Assembly: GCA_946554445.1 (NCBI GenBank)
Contig: CAMNSD010000003.1
Span: 124,001-188,000 of the forward strand
DNA length: 64,000 nt
Reading direction: 5' to 3'
Source of the DNA: an uncultured Lachnospiraceae bacterium
GTDB lineage: Bacteria > Bacillota > Clostridia > Lachnospirales > Lachnospiraceae
The position numbers and the translations under genes are program-made. Positions 1-9,322 of this stretch are shown here, one piece after another (positions within the stretch are counted from its first letter, which is position 1; every line of letters begins with the position of its first letter). The notes beneath the pieces are model-generated. The model did no database searches and was not told where the DNA came from. It worked only from the letters and a program-made list of their open reading frames with translations.

Positions 1-648
1 AATCTGGCGGCATACATACAGGCACGGCAGCCAACCATTCATCGGACACAGGAAGAAGAGGTGGAATTGGAGGTATTGGAAGAATACCAGACACTCTATA
101 ATAAAAACAAAAAAATGATCGGATGGATTAAGATTGACGATACCAAGATTGACTATCCGGTCATGCAGACAGTCAATAACGAGTACTATATGGATCACAA
201 TTTTAATCAGGAATACGACAGAAATGGAAGTCTGTTCCTGGATAAAGATTGTGATATTGTACACAGAAATACAAACCTGATCATTTATGGACATCATATG
301 AAATCCGGCAAGATGTTCGGGGAATTGAATAAATACAGCAGTGAGGAGTACTGCAAGGCACATCCCAATATTCAGTTTGATACCATATATGAGAGGGGCA
401 CCTATGAAGTGATGTATGTGTTCCGGTCTAGGATTTATAATGAAGATGAGGTGGTATTTAAGTACTACCAGTTTTTGGATGCTGCTTCCGAGCAGGAATT
501 TAATTCCAATATGCAGGAGATGGCGGCGTTGTCTCTTTATGATACTGGTGTGAGAGCAAGTTACGGCGATCAGCTTCTGACATTGTCAACCTGTGACTAT
601 TCTGAGGAAGATGGTCGGTTTGTAGTGGTGGCTAGGAGGGTGTTGTAG
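1..648 (+). CDS. Class B sortase, 5' end outside the window
   Basis: Reading frame is open from base 1 (NLAAYIQARQPTIHRTQEEEVELEVLEEYQ...), so the track's GTG at 61 is probably internal. Contains NTNLIIYGHHM (catalytic His), TLSTCDY (catalytic Cys) and a C-terminal Arg region (GRFVVVARR). Confidence 0.9.
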   Translation, partial: NLAAYIQARQPTIHRTQEEEVELEVLEEYQTLYNKNKKMIGWIKIDDTKIDYPVMQTVNNEYYMDHNFNQEYDRNGSLFLDKDCDIVHRNTNLIIYGHHMKSGKMFGELNKYSSEEYCKAHPNIQFDTIYERGTYEVMYVFRSRIYNEDEVVFKYYQFLDAASEQEFNSNMQEMAALSLYDTGVRASYGDQLLTLSTCDYSEEDGRFVVVARRVL

Positions 649-837
649 CGAATCCTAAAAAAACTTGCATAAATTCTCAGATATAGTAAAATAAAAATAT
701 ATGAAAATTTTTAAGGAAGCATACATATAGTTATAAAAGTATGCAAAAAGATAGAAAAACCACTAAATAAGAGAGAGGATTCTGTCGATATAGATTTGAT
801 GGAATATATATTTTTGTCAGAAGGGGACGGAAGAATT

Positions 838-3800
838 ATGGCAAAGAAAGCACCTGTCAAAAAGACCAGAAGATTAAAAAGGAGTGTCAGACGCAGTCTT
901 GCGGCGGTTTTGATGGTCACATCCATTGCTGTGGCGGCTATTCCCGTGCCAGAAAACTATGCAGAGGGTGAAGGAGAATCACCAGATACACCATCTACGC
1001 CGGGTATTACGGATCAGCATGATATGTCTGAGTATGGCTTTAAAGAGACCGGTTTGGTAGACGATTCGGGAAATAAAGACACCAAGTATGATGAGAAGCA
1101 GGATCCCAAAAATAAAGTGACGTTAGATGAATGGGAAGATGCTACGACAGAGGAACTGATTAAAAATTTATACAAATATGATCCGGCAACCGGCAAGGGG
1201 TCAGGTACGGTTTATCCTTCCCTAAAATTGAATATGTTGGGCAATAAATATAATCTGACATGGGAATTTATGTATTATCTGCAAAATGATCCAAGAAGTG
1301 GAACTGATAAAGGTGTAGTCTGTAAATATAACAATGAGAACAGCGCTACCGAAGTTACATTGAAGGAAACGCCTGTGACAGGGTATTACACGGTGGAAGA
1401 ACAGACATTTGACGATTTCTATTCTGGTGATTTATGGGATAGTGATCCAACTGCCATGATGCTTGATCCGACAGAGCCCCTTAAATATACATATACCATG
1501 TATAAGAACTCGAACGGTGAACTTGATCGTTTGGGTGATGAAAATGTTAAAATATTTTATAGGGATTATGCAAACGGGCAATATACAAGTAAGGTCGCTG
1601 ATTTTAAAAAATATGACGAGGAAGTCGCGAAGTTAAACCCTGGGGATTCGGATGACCATCTTCAATATCTGAAAGAGGATTTGGCGATTATACCGTCTAA
1701 TTTTTTAGATTCTACACAGAGGTTAAAATTCTTCTGTGATTTTGATGCGGCCCTGAATCCAGAGGGAGAGGGGTATCATCTGGAATCTGTATATGATAAT
1801 CGGGTAAAAGTGAAAGATCCCAATGATACATCCTCTGGAAATTCGGAGTTTGTATATATTGCAAAGGATGGAACGCCAAAGACTGGCGGACGTTGGAGCA
1901 ATGACAGCAATGGATTTTTGACCACATCAGTGGGTGTGCAGATGTTTGCCATCGGCAATAAAGCTTTTGCCGGAGTGGGCAATGTAAAGGAATTAACGCT
2001 TCCACAGGATATTTCGCATATTGGTGACGAGGCTTTTGAGGGCGCATCCTTGATTGAGAAAATCTCCCTGAGTAATGTGGAACACATTGGGAACAGGGCG
2101 TTTAAGAATTGCGATAAATTGTCTAAGGTAGAAATCATATCGGGGACAAAGGTTATCGGTGCGGAATGTTTTGCCAAGAGTGCAGTGACGGAAGTTACGC
2201 TGCCCAATGCAGTGAATACCATAGGATATGGAGCGTTTGCGGACTGTAGAAGACTGGTAAAACTGAATCTGAATGGGATCAGTCAACCTTGTAAGATTAA
2301 AGATTATGCATTTTATAATTGCAGCGCCCTGGCCGAGATTTTGATGAAAGACAGTAAAGTCGTAAGTATGGGTAAAGGGGTGTTTGCTGTCAGCGGCGGT
2401 GCAGTACCCCTGAGTGTTGAGATGCCCAGGGAAATGGGAGAATATGAGGATGATTGTATCGGAGATTATCTGTTTTCAGGACGTTCCGGTTTAAAATCGG
2501 TGGTTTTCCCCCAACAGTTTGGATCTTCGCCTGCGATTAGTGCAGTATTACCGCCAGCTATGTTCCATGGATGTACGAATCTGGAATATGTAGAATTTCC
2601 GGCAGATAATATTTCCTTCCCGCATGCGGGAGCCCATGCAGAATATGATCCGAAACTTCTTTTTGCGGATGTCAATAATACGAATCTGTATGTGAGAGGT
2701 CCGGAGACCAAGGATGGGGCGGTTACGGCGAAGCCGCGTGAATGTACGTGGGAAGCTATTTCCAGGATTAATAATTTTGTGCCATATGTATTTAAGAATT
2801 CTGCTGGCGTGGATTGTTATGAGGTTGCCATTGGCGGGTATCGTTATCAGGCCAATGCGGCGGGAGAATTGACATCTTGCGTCTTGGTAGGTAAGACGAC
2901 CGGGGATCTGGTCATTCCTTCCAAGGTCGGTAATTATCCGATCAAGAGTATCGTGCCGGGATGTTTTGCAGATGAGAAATTAAGAGAATCCATAGTGACG
3001 CTTACCATAGAAGACGATTCTATCACAAGCGTAGGGGATTCTGTATTCAAGGATCTGCCTAACCTGGAGAAAGCAACGATAGGAAATTCTGTGGCGTCCA
3101 TTGGTAACAGTGCTTTCGAAGGATGCGATAGGCTGATTGATGTGACATTCCATTCACCAAACGGCGGTCATAATAACTTTACGGTTGGCACAAATGCCTT
3201 TAAGACTGGCGGAAAAGAACTGACTTTCCATGGAGATATCGTGAAAGGGTATGCGCCTTTTACATGGGCTATGGATAAAGATAATTTGATTGACAGCCTG
3301 ACTGGTATGCGGGTGTGCTATAAGAGTCTTGCGCCGACCTATCAGACGGTTATGTATGACGCTGGTACAGGATATGTGACATTATTAGATTATCCGAAGT
3401 ATGATCAGGTGGATGATATTCTGAACGAGACACATCGGGAAGAATGGGAAAAAGAAGGTTTTGCTTCTTATGGAGAAATGATGGAGGCTGTCAATTATGA
3501 GATTTTTAAGGCCGAAACGTATAATCCTATGAGGGAAAGCTTCAAAACGAATTGGAATAATGCTGGAAATGATGATGAGGCTAGGGAAGCAGTTTATAAC
3601 TCTGAGTTTTATGGACCGTGGATTAATCCGGAGTTCTGTGATGAGATTGCAAAGGGAGGCAGCACAGTAAATCCGGGAACATCATCGGATTCCAGCACAA
3701 CGGATCCAGGAAATTCCTCTGGTCCTAGTACGTCAACGCCTGATGATACAACGTGGAATAACCTTGCAGATTTCTTGTTTGAGCCCCTTGTGGTGCAGGC

Positions 3801-6399
3801 GGCAGGAGCACGTCCACTGGCGTTTTATGAGGAAGATACGACACATAAAAATAAAAAGTACAGTGTGCTGAGAAATGCTGAGTCAGACAATATATATCGT
3901 GCACTCACGGCGGAGGAGAGTGCATTGGTTAATGCCACAAAGAATGTGGTGGTGCCTGTTGGTGTGGATTCTGTTGACGTAAATGGCTTTATGACAGGCG
4001 TAGATGCCAATAAAATAAATGCCAGTAAATATTTGTCTATTTCCAAGATTGGCAATAAGTCTCATAGCATGTATACCAGCATAGCGGGTGATGCAGATGA
4101 TGAGACCAAAGTGCAGCCGGGACTTTTCAGCGGATATTATGATGATAAATATACTACTGTGGAGAACGAATTGTATAAACGCGGTAACGACCGGGTGGAG
4201 ACGGTTACGCTCGGTAGTGTGAAGTACCTGCCGGATTATGCGTTTGACAGCTGTGAAAGACTGCGTCTTGTAGAATTGGGACCGGATTGTGCAGATATTG
4301 GAACAGCGCCTTTTAGAGGCTGTTATAATATGACGGTGGTTGGCGATAATCAATACTATAAAACACAGAACGGTATTGTGTATTCTGTCAATACAGATGG
4401 ATCTTATACCATCGAGGAGTGTCTGGCAGCCAGAGGAAGAGCGGTGGGTACAGCGGTGATTCCTGATTCGGAAGATAGTAATATCAGCAGTGTCAGCGCT
4501 ATTAAGCCGGGTGCTTTTGAGGATTGTGATTATATCAATACGGTTGATTTAAGCAAAGCTTTTGGATTGACAGTGATTCCGAGGGATTGTTTTAAAAATG
4601 ATCCGACTACGGCTACTTGCGGACAGCTTTCCCTGGTGTCATTGCCTCGGTCAGTGAATGAGATACAGGCAGGAGCATTTGCCAATGTATTGAATCTGCG
4701 TGAACTTACGATTCCGGGTATGGAGGTATTTATTTCAGCCAGTGCCTTTGAAGATAATGATGATAAGAATAATCCAAAGGCAGTCACCAATGTCAGAACA
4801 TTTCAGGATTCTTCTGCCCGCAGATATGTAAGTACATATGGTGCAACAGAGAAATATAATTTACAGTGGGCGGATATCGGTGATCAGTGGAGAGTTACTT
4901 TCTATGACGCAGATGGTGTTATCCTTACAGATTTAAAGAATCAGGATGGCGAACCCATCGAGAATCCGCAGTATGTGGAGAATGATCAATATGTGAAACT
5001 GCCTACAGATCCGGTAAAAGAGGGTTGGACATTTGATGGATGGCTTGGTACCGATAATACGAAGGTTTCCGACAGAATCCATGGCGATACTAACTTTATT
5101 GCCCAGGGACACAATAATAACGGCAGTGTTGGCGGCAGGTATGTGGTAGAGTTCTATGATGGCATTGACGGTAAGATGCTTGCGGGACGCGGCGCAGAGA
5201 AAGATGGAAAATATTATGTAGATACGGATAAGAGTTTTGAGGATATGGGCTTTGAGGCGCCAACCTTCCCCGCTCATGAAAATGCGGCAAATCCAAGATG
5301 GAGTGAGAATTGGACTACGGCGACGAAGGTAACTTCTAATCTGACGATTGTTGCCTTGTATTCGGCTACGACCAGTGGGGGCGGCACCAATACCAGTGGC
5401 AATACCACAAACACCAGCGGCAATACCACGAATAATAATAATACAAGCAGTAAGTCGACATCCACGACTAGCACCAGCAGTTCCACATCCAGCACTTCGA
5501 CGAGTACCAGTTCTACTACATCAGACGGGAGAACCACGGCGATGTATACGTTGTTGGTACAGAATGGAAGCGGAAGCGGCAGTTATGAGCAGGGAGCATC
5601 GGTTATCATTTCGGCTTATCCGGCGGCAGAGGGTATGGTATTCAGTAACTGGACCACGGAATCCAATGGTGTAACGTTGATGCCGGGTAACAGTTCACCA
5701 GTTGCTACTTTTACAATGCCGGGTAATAATGTGAGCATCACGGCTAATTATGTGCCAGGTACGGCGGCGGGTACATCGACGCCGGTGGGTACAACGGGCA
5801 CAACGACAACGCCGGATGGCAATACCACGGTGGATATCACCAAACCGGGTATTTCTAATAAAGATCTGGCAACGGCCAATGTAAACGGTTCGACGGATAA
5901 CTTTATCGTTAAGATTTCTGAGACTGATTTGGCAACGCAGGCAGTGGCGGCAGCACTCACCAATAAGTATGGAAACCTTGAAAATATCCTGTATTATGCG
6001 ATGGATATCACCTTATGGGATTCCACAGGAACTTATCAGCTTACGGGTGATCAAGTGGCTGGACTTTCCGTAGACATTACCATACCGATTCCGGATGCCT
6101 TGGTGGCTTATGGCGGTAATAATATGGCAGGGGCGGTAGTGAACGGTGACCAGCTAGAAAACTTGAATGAGAGTTTTACAACTATAAACGGTGTACCATG
6201 TATCAGATTCCAGGCAACGCACTTCTCGCCTTACACGATTTATGTGGATACAGGCAATCTGACCGAAGGTATGCTCGATGTAACACCGAAGACGGGTGAT
6301 CCGATTCATCCGAAGTGGTTCTTATCAATCGGACTCGCTTGTCTGTCAATAGCATTGTTTATGAAGAGAGATAAGAAGACAAAGATTAAAACAGCATAA
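838..6399 (+). CDS. BspA-like leucine-rich-repeat surface protein with InlB-type/bacterial repeat domains and a C-terminal sorting signal
   Basis: Track ORF 796-6399; ATG at 838 (MAKKAPVKK...) gives a signal peptide. Many LRR_5-type units (IGDEAFEGASLIEKISL, IGNRAFKNCDKLSKVEI), WxVTFYDADG...GWTFDGW units, a Ser/Thr/Asn-rich linker, and TPKTGD + hydrophobic helix + KRDKKTKIKTA tail. Confidence 0.9.
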   Translation: MAKKAPVKKTRRLKRSVRRSLAAVLMVTSIAVAAIPVPENYAEGEGESPDTPSTPGITDQHDMSEYGFKETGLVDDSGNKDTKYDEKQDPKNKVTLDEWEDATTEELIKNLYKYDPATGKGSGTVYPSLKLNMLGNKYNLTWEFMYYLQNDPRSGTDKGVVCKYNNENSATEVTLKETPVTGYYTVEEQTFDDFYSGDLWDSDPTAMMLDPTEPLKYTYTMYKNSNGELDRLGDENVKIFYRDYANGQYTSKVADFKKYDEEVAKLNPGDSDDHLQYLKEDLAIIPSNFLDSTQRLKFFCDFDAALNPEGEGYHLESVYDNRVKVKDPNDTSSGNSEFVYIAKDGTPKTGGRWSNDSNGFLTTSVGVQMFAIGNKAFAGVGNVKELTLPQDISHIGDEAFEGASLIEKISLSNVEHIGNRAFKNCDKLSKVEIISGTKVIGAECFAKSAVTEVTLPNAVNTIGYGAFADCRRLVKLNLNGISQPCKIKDYAFYNCSALAEILMKDSKVVSMGKGVFAVSGGAVPLSVEMPREMGEYEDDCIGDYLFSGRSGLKSVVFPQQFGSSPAISAVLPPAMFHGCTNLEYVEFPADNISFPHAGAHAEYDPKLLFADVNNTNLYVRGPETKDGAVTAKPRECTWEAISRINNFVPYVFKNSAGVDCYEVAIGGYRYQANAAGELTSCVLVGKTTGDLVIPSKVGNYPIKSIVPGCFADEKLRESIVTLTIEDDSITSVGDSVFKDLPNLEKATIGNSVASIGNSAFEGCDRLIDVTFHSPNGGHNNFTVGTNAFKTGGKELTFHGDIVKGYAPFTWAMDKDNLIDSLTGMRVCYKSLAPTYQTVMYDAGTGYVTLLDYPKYDQVDDILNETHREEWEKEGFASYGEMMEAVNYEIFKAETYNPMRESFKTNWNNAGNDDEAREAVYNSEFYGPWINPEFCDEIAKGGSTVNPGTSSDSSTTDPGNSSGPSTSTPDDTTWNNLADFLFEPLVVQAAGARPLAFYEEDTTHKNKKYSVLRNAESDNIYRALTAEESALVNATKNVVVPVGVDSVDVNGFMTGVDANKINASKYLSISKIGNKSHSMYTSIAGDADDETKVQPGLFSGYYDDKYTTVENELYKRGNDRVETVTLGSVKYLPDYAFDSCERLRLVELGPDCADIGTAPFRGCYNMTVVGDNQYYKTQNGIVYSVNTDGSYTIEECLAARGRAVGTAVIPDSEDSNISSVSAIKPGAFEDCDYINTVDLSKAFGLTVIPRDCFKNDPTTATCGQLSLVSLPRSVNEIQAGAFANVLNLRELTIPGMEVFISASAFEDNDDKNNPKAVTNVRTFQDSSARRYVSTYGATEKYNLQWADIGDQWRVTFYDADGVILTDLKNQDGEPIENPQYVENDQYVKLPTDPVKEGWTFDGWLGTDNTKVSDRIHGDTNFIAQGHNNNGSVGGRYVVEFYDGIDGKMLAGRGAEKDGKYYVDTDKSFEDMGFEAPTFPAHENAANPRWSENWTTATKVTSNLTIVALYSATTSGGGTNTSGNTTNTSGNTTNNNNTSSKSTSTTSTSSSTSSTSTSTSSTTSDGRTTAMYTLLVQNGSGSGSYEQGASVIISAYPAAEGMVFSNWTTESNGVTLMPGNSSPVATFTMPGNNVSITANYVPGTAAGTSTPVGTTGTTTTPDGNTTVDITKPGISNKDLATANVNGSTDNFIVKISETDLATQAVAAALTNKYGNLENILYYAMDITLWDSTGTYQLTGDQVAGLSVDITIPIPDALVAYGGNNMAGAVVNGDQLENLNESFTTINGVPCIRFQATHFSPYTIYVDTGNLTEGMLDVTPKTGDPIHPKWFLSIGLACLSIALFMKRDKKTKIKTA

Positions 6400-6423
6400 G
6401 TAACAGATTCCAGGGGGAATCCT

Positions 6424-9237
6424 ATGGGAAAAAGACTTAGAAATCTGATTGGTACGCTGCTCTTAGTGACAGCGATTGCAGTGACGCAGATTCCTGTATC
6501 GGATGTGGAAGCGGTGGATACCTCTTCCGCATCTGATTTTCAGATGGATGGAACTACACTAGTGAAATATAAAGGCACGGCTGAGGACGTGTCTATTTCC
6601 AATTATGTGGAAAAGATAGAGGCGGAGGCTTTTGCGGATAATACCTCCATAAAGCGTGTTACGGTAGGGGATGCGGTGGAAGTCATTGGCGCGAGGGCTT
6701 TTTCCGGTTGTATGAATCTGGAGAGCGTGACCATACCGGATTCTGTGGAGATTATTGAAAACGCAGCTTTCAGTGGCTGTCCTTCCCTGCGTGCTGTGGC
6801 GGTCGGGACAGGGCTTAAGAGTCTTGGAAATGGCGCTTTTGCAGGGGATTATAGTTTGGCGAAAGTGGATTTTGATAGCAGTAATCCTTGGTTTGTCTGT
6901 GACGATGGGGCAATCTATAATAAAAAGGGATGGAATATTCTTTATCAAGTATTGGCAGGCAGGAAGGCATCCACATATGTGATGCCATCTTCGGTGTCCC
7001 AGATCAAACCCTATGCTTTCTGGGGGGATTATAATCTGGAAGCTGCGGAGATTAGCAGTAACGTAAAAGAGATATCTGGTTATGCTTTTTCTAATTGTAA
7101 GAATTTAAAGGAGATAAATGTTCCCTTTTCTGTCAAAAATATTGATATGAAGGCCTTTGAAGATTGTGTGAGACTGCGTAATCTCAAGCTGCCTGCATCG
7201 GTCAGCACAATCCACAGCACTGCTTTTGACGGTTGTACAAAGCTGTCGATTGAGGCGGAACCGGGATCTTATGCAAGGAGTTTTGCAGATACCTTGGTTT
7301 TGGAAGATATTGATGTGTCAGAGTATGAAGAAGCGCCGATTCCTGCCAAAGAAGATGAGACAACAGGGGGAAATATCATTGTAAATAATCTGCCGCCAGC
7401 TGATTATTATCATGAGGTATCCCGCATGAACGCCATGGCGGAGGAGGAAGACTCTGCCGTAAAGGGTAAGACCAGGGTTATTGGGCAGGAGGCGTATATA
7501 TTGGTGGATAACGCCAAAGCCACAGTGAATGTGGGGGCAACAGGCGATACGTTGGGCGGCGATCCGGAGAGCGAGGAGGAAGAAGAACTGGATACAGTAC
7601 CGGGGCTTGCAGGTTCTGAGGATGCCAAAGGCGGTTCTTTCCCCAAATATACGGTAGTTGGTAAAGATACCATAGCGGCCCAGGCTTATTATGATGATCA
7701 AATGACTTCCTATCAGTTTCCTGACGGTATCCGTCGGATTGGAGAGTTTGCCTTTGCCAGGGCGGATCTCACTTCTGTTAGGATTCCTGAGGGAGTGGAA
7801 GAGATTGGATATGCAGCTTTTTATCACTGTGACGGATTGACTGATATAGTCATTCCTCAGAGCGTTAAGGAAATATCGACAGCGGCTTTTGCGAAGACGC
7901 CATGGCTTGATCAGTGGAAAGCAAGCGGGAACAGTGATTTCCTGATTGTGGGAGACGGCATTCTGTTAGCTTACCGGGGAAACGGCGGTATGGTCAGTAT
8001 TCCGGGTAATGTGAGGCAGATTGGAGCGGAAGCATTTATGGATCAGTCGGGGATTACTGGTGTGCAGATTCCTGACAGTGTGGAAGTTATCGGGGAAGCG
8101 GCTTTTGCCGGTTGTAGCAGTCTGTCCACAGTACAGGGGGCAGAGGGCGTGAGAGAAATCCGCGACCGGGCCTTTGTGGGCTGCCCGCTCACGACCGTGC
8201 AGATTCCGGCGTCGGTGGAACGTATAGGGCTTCTTGCCTATGACAATAGCAATATGGATGGCGTGGTTGTCTTTGCAGGAGAAAGTCTGCCCAAACTTTC
8301 TTATGAGGATACGGCTACGAAGTTGTATCGGGATGCCTATCGTGATCTGAGTTTTAAAGGATGTAACTTGGCGGTAATTCCTGCCGGTGTTACCGATTTG
8401 ACGGATACAATATTATCGGACGCTGTGCCAGGTTTTACAGGTGTGATATGCAGACAGACTGGGGAAGCTGATGATGGCGGAAAGGGAACGCTTCAGATTG
8501 TAGCAAAGAGAGGGAGCGGGCCTGCAGCTGGCGACACTTGTCAGATCAATGGACAATCCTTTGTGTTGGAAGAAGCGGAGGAAAAACTGACTGATACAAA
8601 GAAAGAAAAAACCGGTGGGGAAGGTATTGCTGTAAATAATAACAGCAGCACGATATCACAGGACGGGTTTATCAATGCCGTTATGCAGGGTGGCGAGGGA
8701 AGTTACCAGATTGATATCGCAGACAGCAGCGAGGCCAAAAGCAAGATAGAAGATGTCTATAAAAATATATATGGAAATAAACTGCCGTATACCCTTCGGG
8801 CTTATGAGATCAGCATGACGGAGACAAATACCGGGATTCCTATCACAAGTCTTGGCAAACAGCGGGTAGAGATAACGATGCCGATTCCAGCTGGCGTGGG
8901 GCAGGAGAACCTGCATGTGGTATGTCTCGATGCGGACGGACAGCTGGAGGAAGTGCCCAGTAGAATTGTATCGGCGGACGGCAGGGATGCGCTCACTTTT
9001 ACAGCGGCTCATTTTTCGCCTTATGGTATTTATAATTATAATTCGGGCAGTACAGTCGTTTCTGATGTCAAAGATGGGCAGGCAGTATTTATGTCGCTTG
9101 GCAAGAAGGATGATTCACCGGATACGGGTGATCATAGTATTCATCCCAAGTGGTTCTTTGGAGCAGGTCTTTTCTTTGCGGCAATGGCGGTGTTCTTTTA
9201 TCGTGGCGGCAGACGTAAGGGGAAGAGGATAGTATAA
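6424..9237 (+). CDS. BspA-like leucine-rich-repeat surface protein with C-terminal sorting signal
   Basis: Signal peptide (MGKRLRNLIGTLLLVTAIAVTQIPVSDVEA), two blocks of LRR_5 units separated by an acidic linker, C-terminal SPDTGD...IHPKWFFGAGLFFAAMAVFFYRGGRRKGKRIV. Confidence 0.9.
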   Translation: MGKRLRNLIGTLLLVTAIAVTQIPVSDVEAVDTSSASDFQMDGTTLVKYKGTAEDVSISNYVEKIEAEAFADNTSIKRVTVGDAVEVIGARAFSGCMNLESVTIPDSVEIIENAAFSGCPSLRAVAVGTGLKSLGNGAFAGDYSLAKVDFDSSNPWFVCDDGAIYNKKGWNILYQVLAGRKASTYVMPSSVSQIKPYAFWGDYNLEAAEISSNVKEISGYAFSNCKNLKEINVPFSVKNIDMKAFEDCVRLRNLKLPASVSTIHSTAFDGCTKLSIEAEPGSYARSFADTLVLEDIDVSEYEEAPIPAKEDETTGGNIIVNNLPPADYYHEVSRMNAMAEEEDSAVKGKTRVIGQEAYILVDNAKATVNVGATGDTLGGDPESEEEEELDTVPGLAGSEDAKGGSFPKYTVVGKDTIAAQAYYDDQMTSYQFPDGIRRIGEFAFARADLTSVRIPEGVEEIGYAAFYHCDGLTDIVIPQSVKEISTAAFAKTPWLDQWKASGNSDFLIVGDGILLAYRGNGGMVSIPGNVRQIGAEAFMDQSGITGVQIPDSVEVIGEAAFAGCSSLSTVQGAEGVREIRDRAFVGCPLTTVQIPASVERIGLLAYDNSNMDGVVVFAGESLPKLSYEDTATKLYRDAYRDLSFKGCNLAVIPAGVTDLTDTILSDAVPGFTGVICRQTGEADDGGKGTLQIVAKRGSGPAAGDTCQINGQSFVLEEAEEKLTDTKKEKTGGEGIAVNNNSSTISQDGFINAVMQGGEGSYQIDIADSSEAKSKIEDVYKNIYGNKLPYTLRAYEISMTETNTGIPITSLGKQRVEITMPIPAGVGQENLHVVCLDADGQLEEVPSRIVSADGRDALTFTAAHFSPYGIYNYNSGSTVVSDVKDGQAVFMSLGKKDDSPDTGDHSIHPKWFFGAGLFFAAMAVFFYRGGRRKGKRIV

Positions 9238-9268
9238 TAGAATAACGGAATCAGTGATTGAACCGGAC

Positions 9269-9312
9269 AAAACTCTCGGCATAGAATAAATCTAAAGCCG
9301 GGAGTTTTTAGG
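9269..9312 (+). terminator. Rho-independent terminator candidate after the LRR genes
   Basis: AAAACTCTCGGC-atagaataaatctaaa-GCCGGGAGTTTTTA, one G:U pair in the stem. Confidence 0.65.
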
Positions 9313-9322
9313 TGGAGATAAC

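Noticed and set aside
5274-5674. ORFs 5274-5537 (-) and 5348-5674 (+) in the surface-protein gene
   Set aside because: Alternative-frame readings of the low-complexity Ser/Thr linker, not independent genes.
6406-6421. GATTCC-AGGG-GGAATC hairpin over the RBS of the second LRR gene
   Set aside because: Very short, overlaps a G-rich RBS, and could be chance; not strong enough to claim regulation.
1920-8300. Repetitive DNA in the LRR genes as possible tandem repeat array or CRISPR
   Set aside because: The periodicity is at protein level (LRR units of about 20-23 aa) with diverged nucleotides; no identical repeats with unique spacers.
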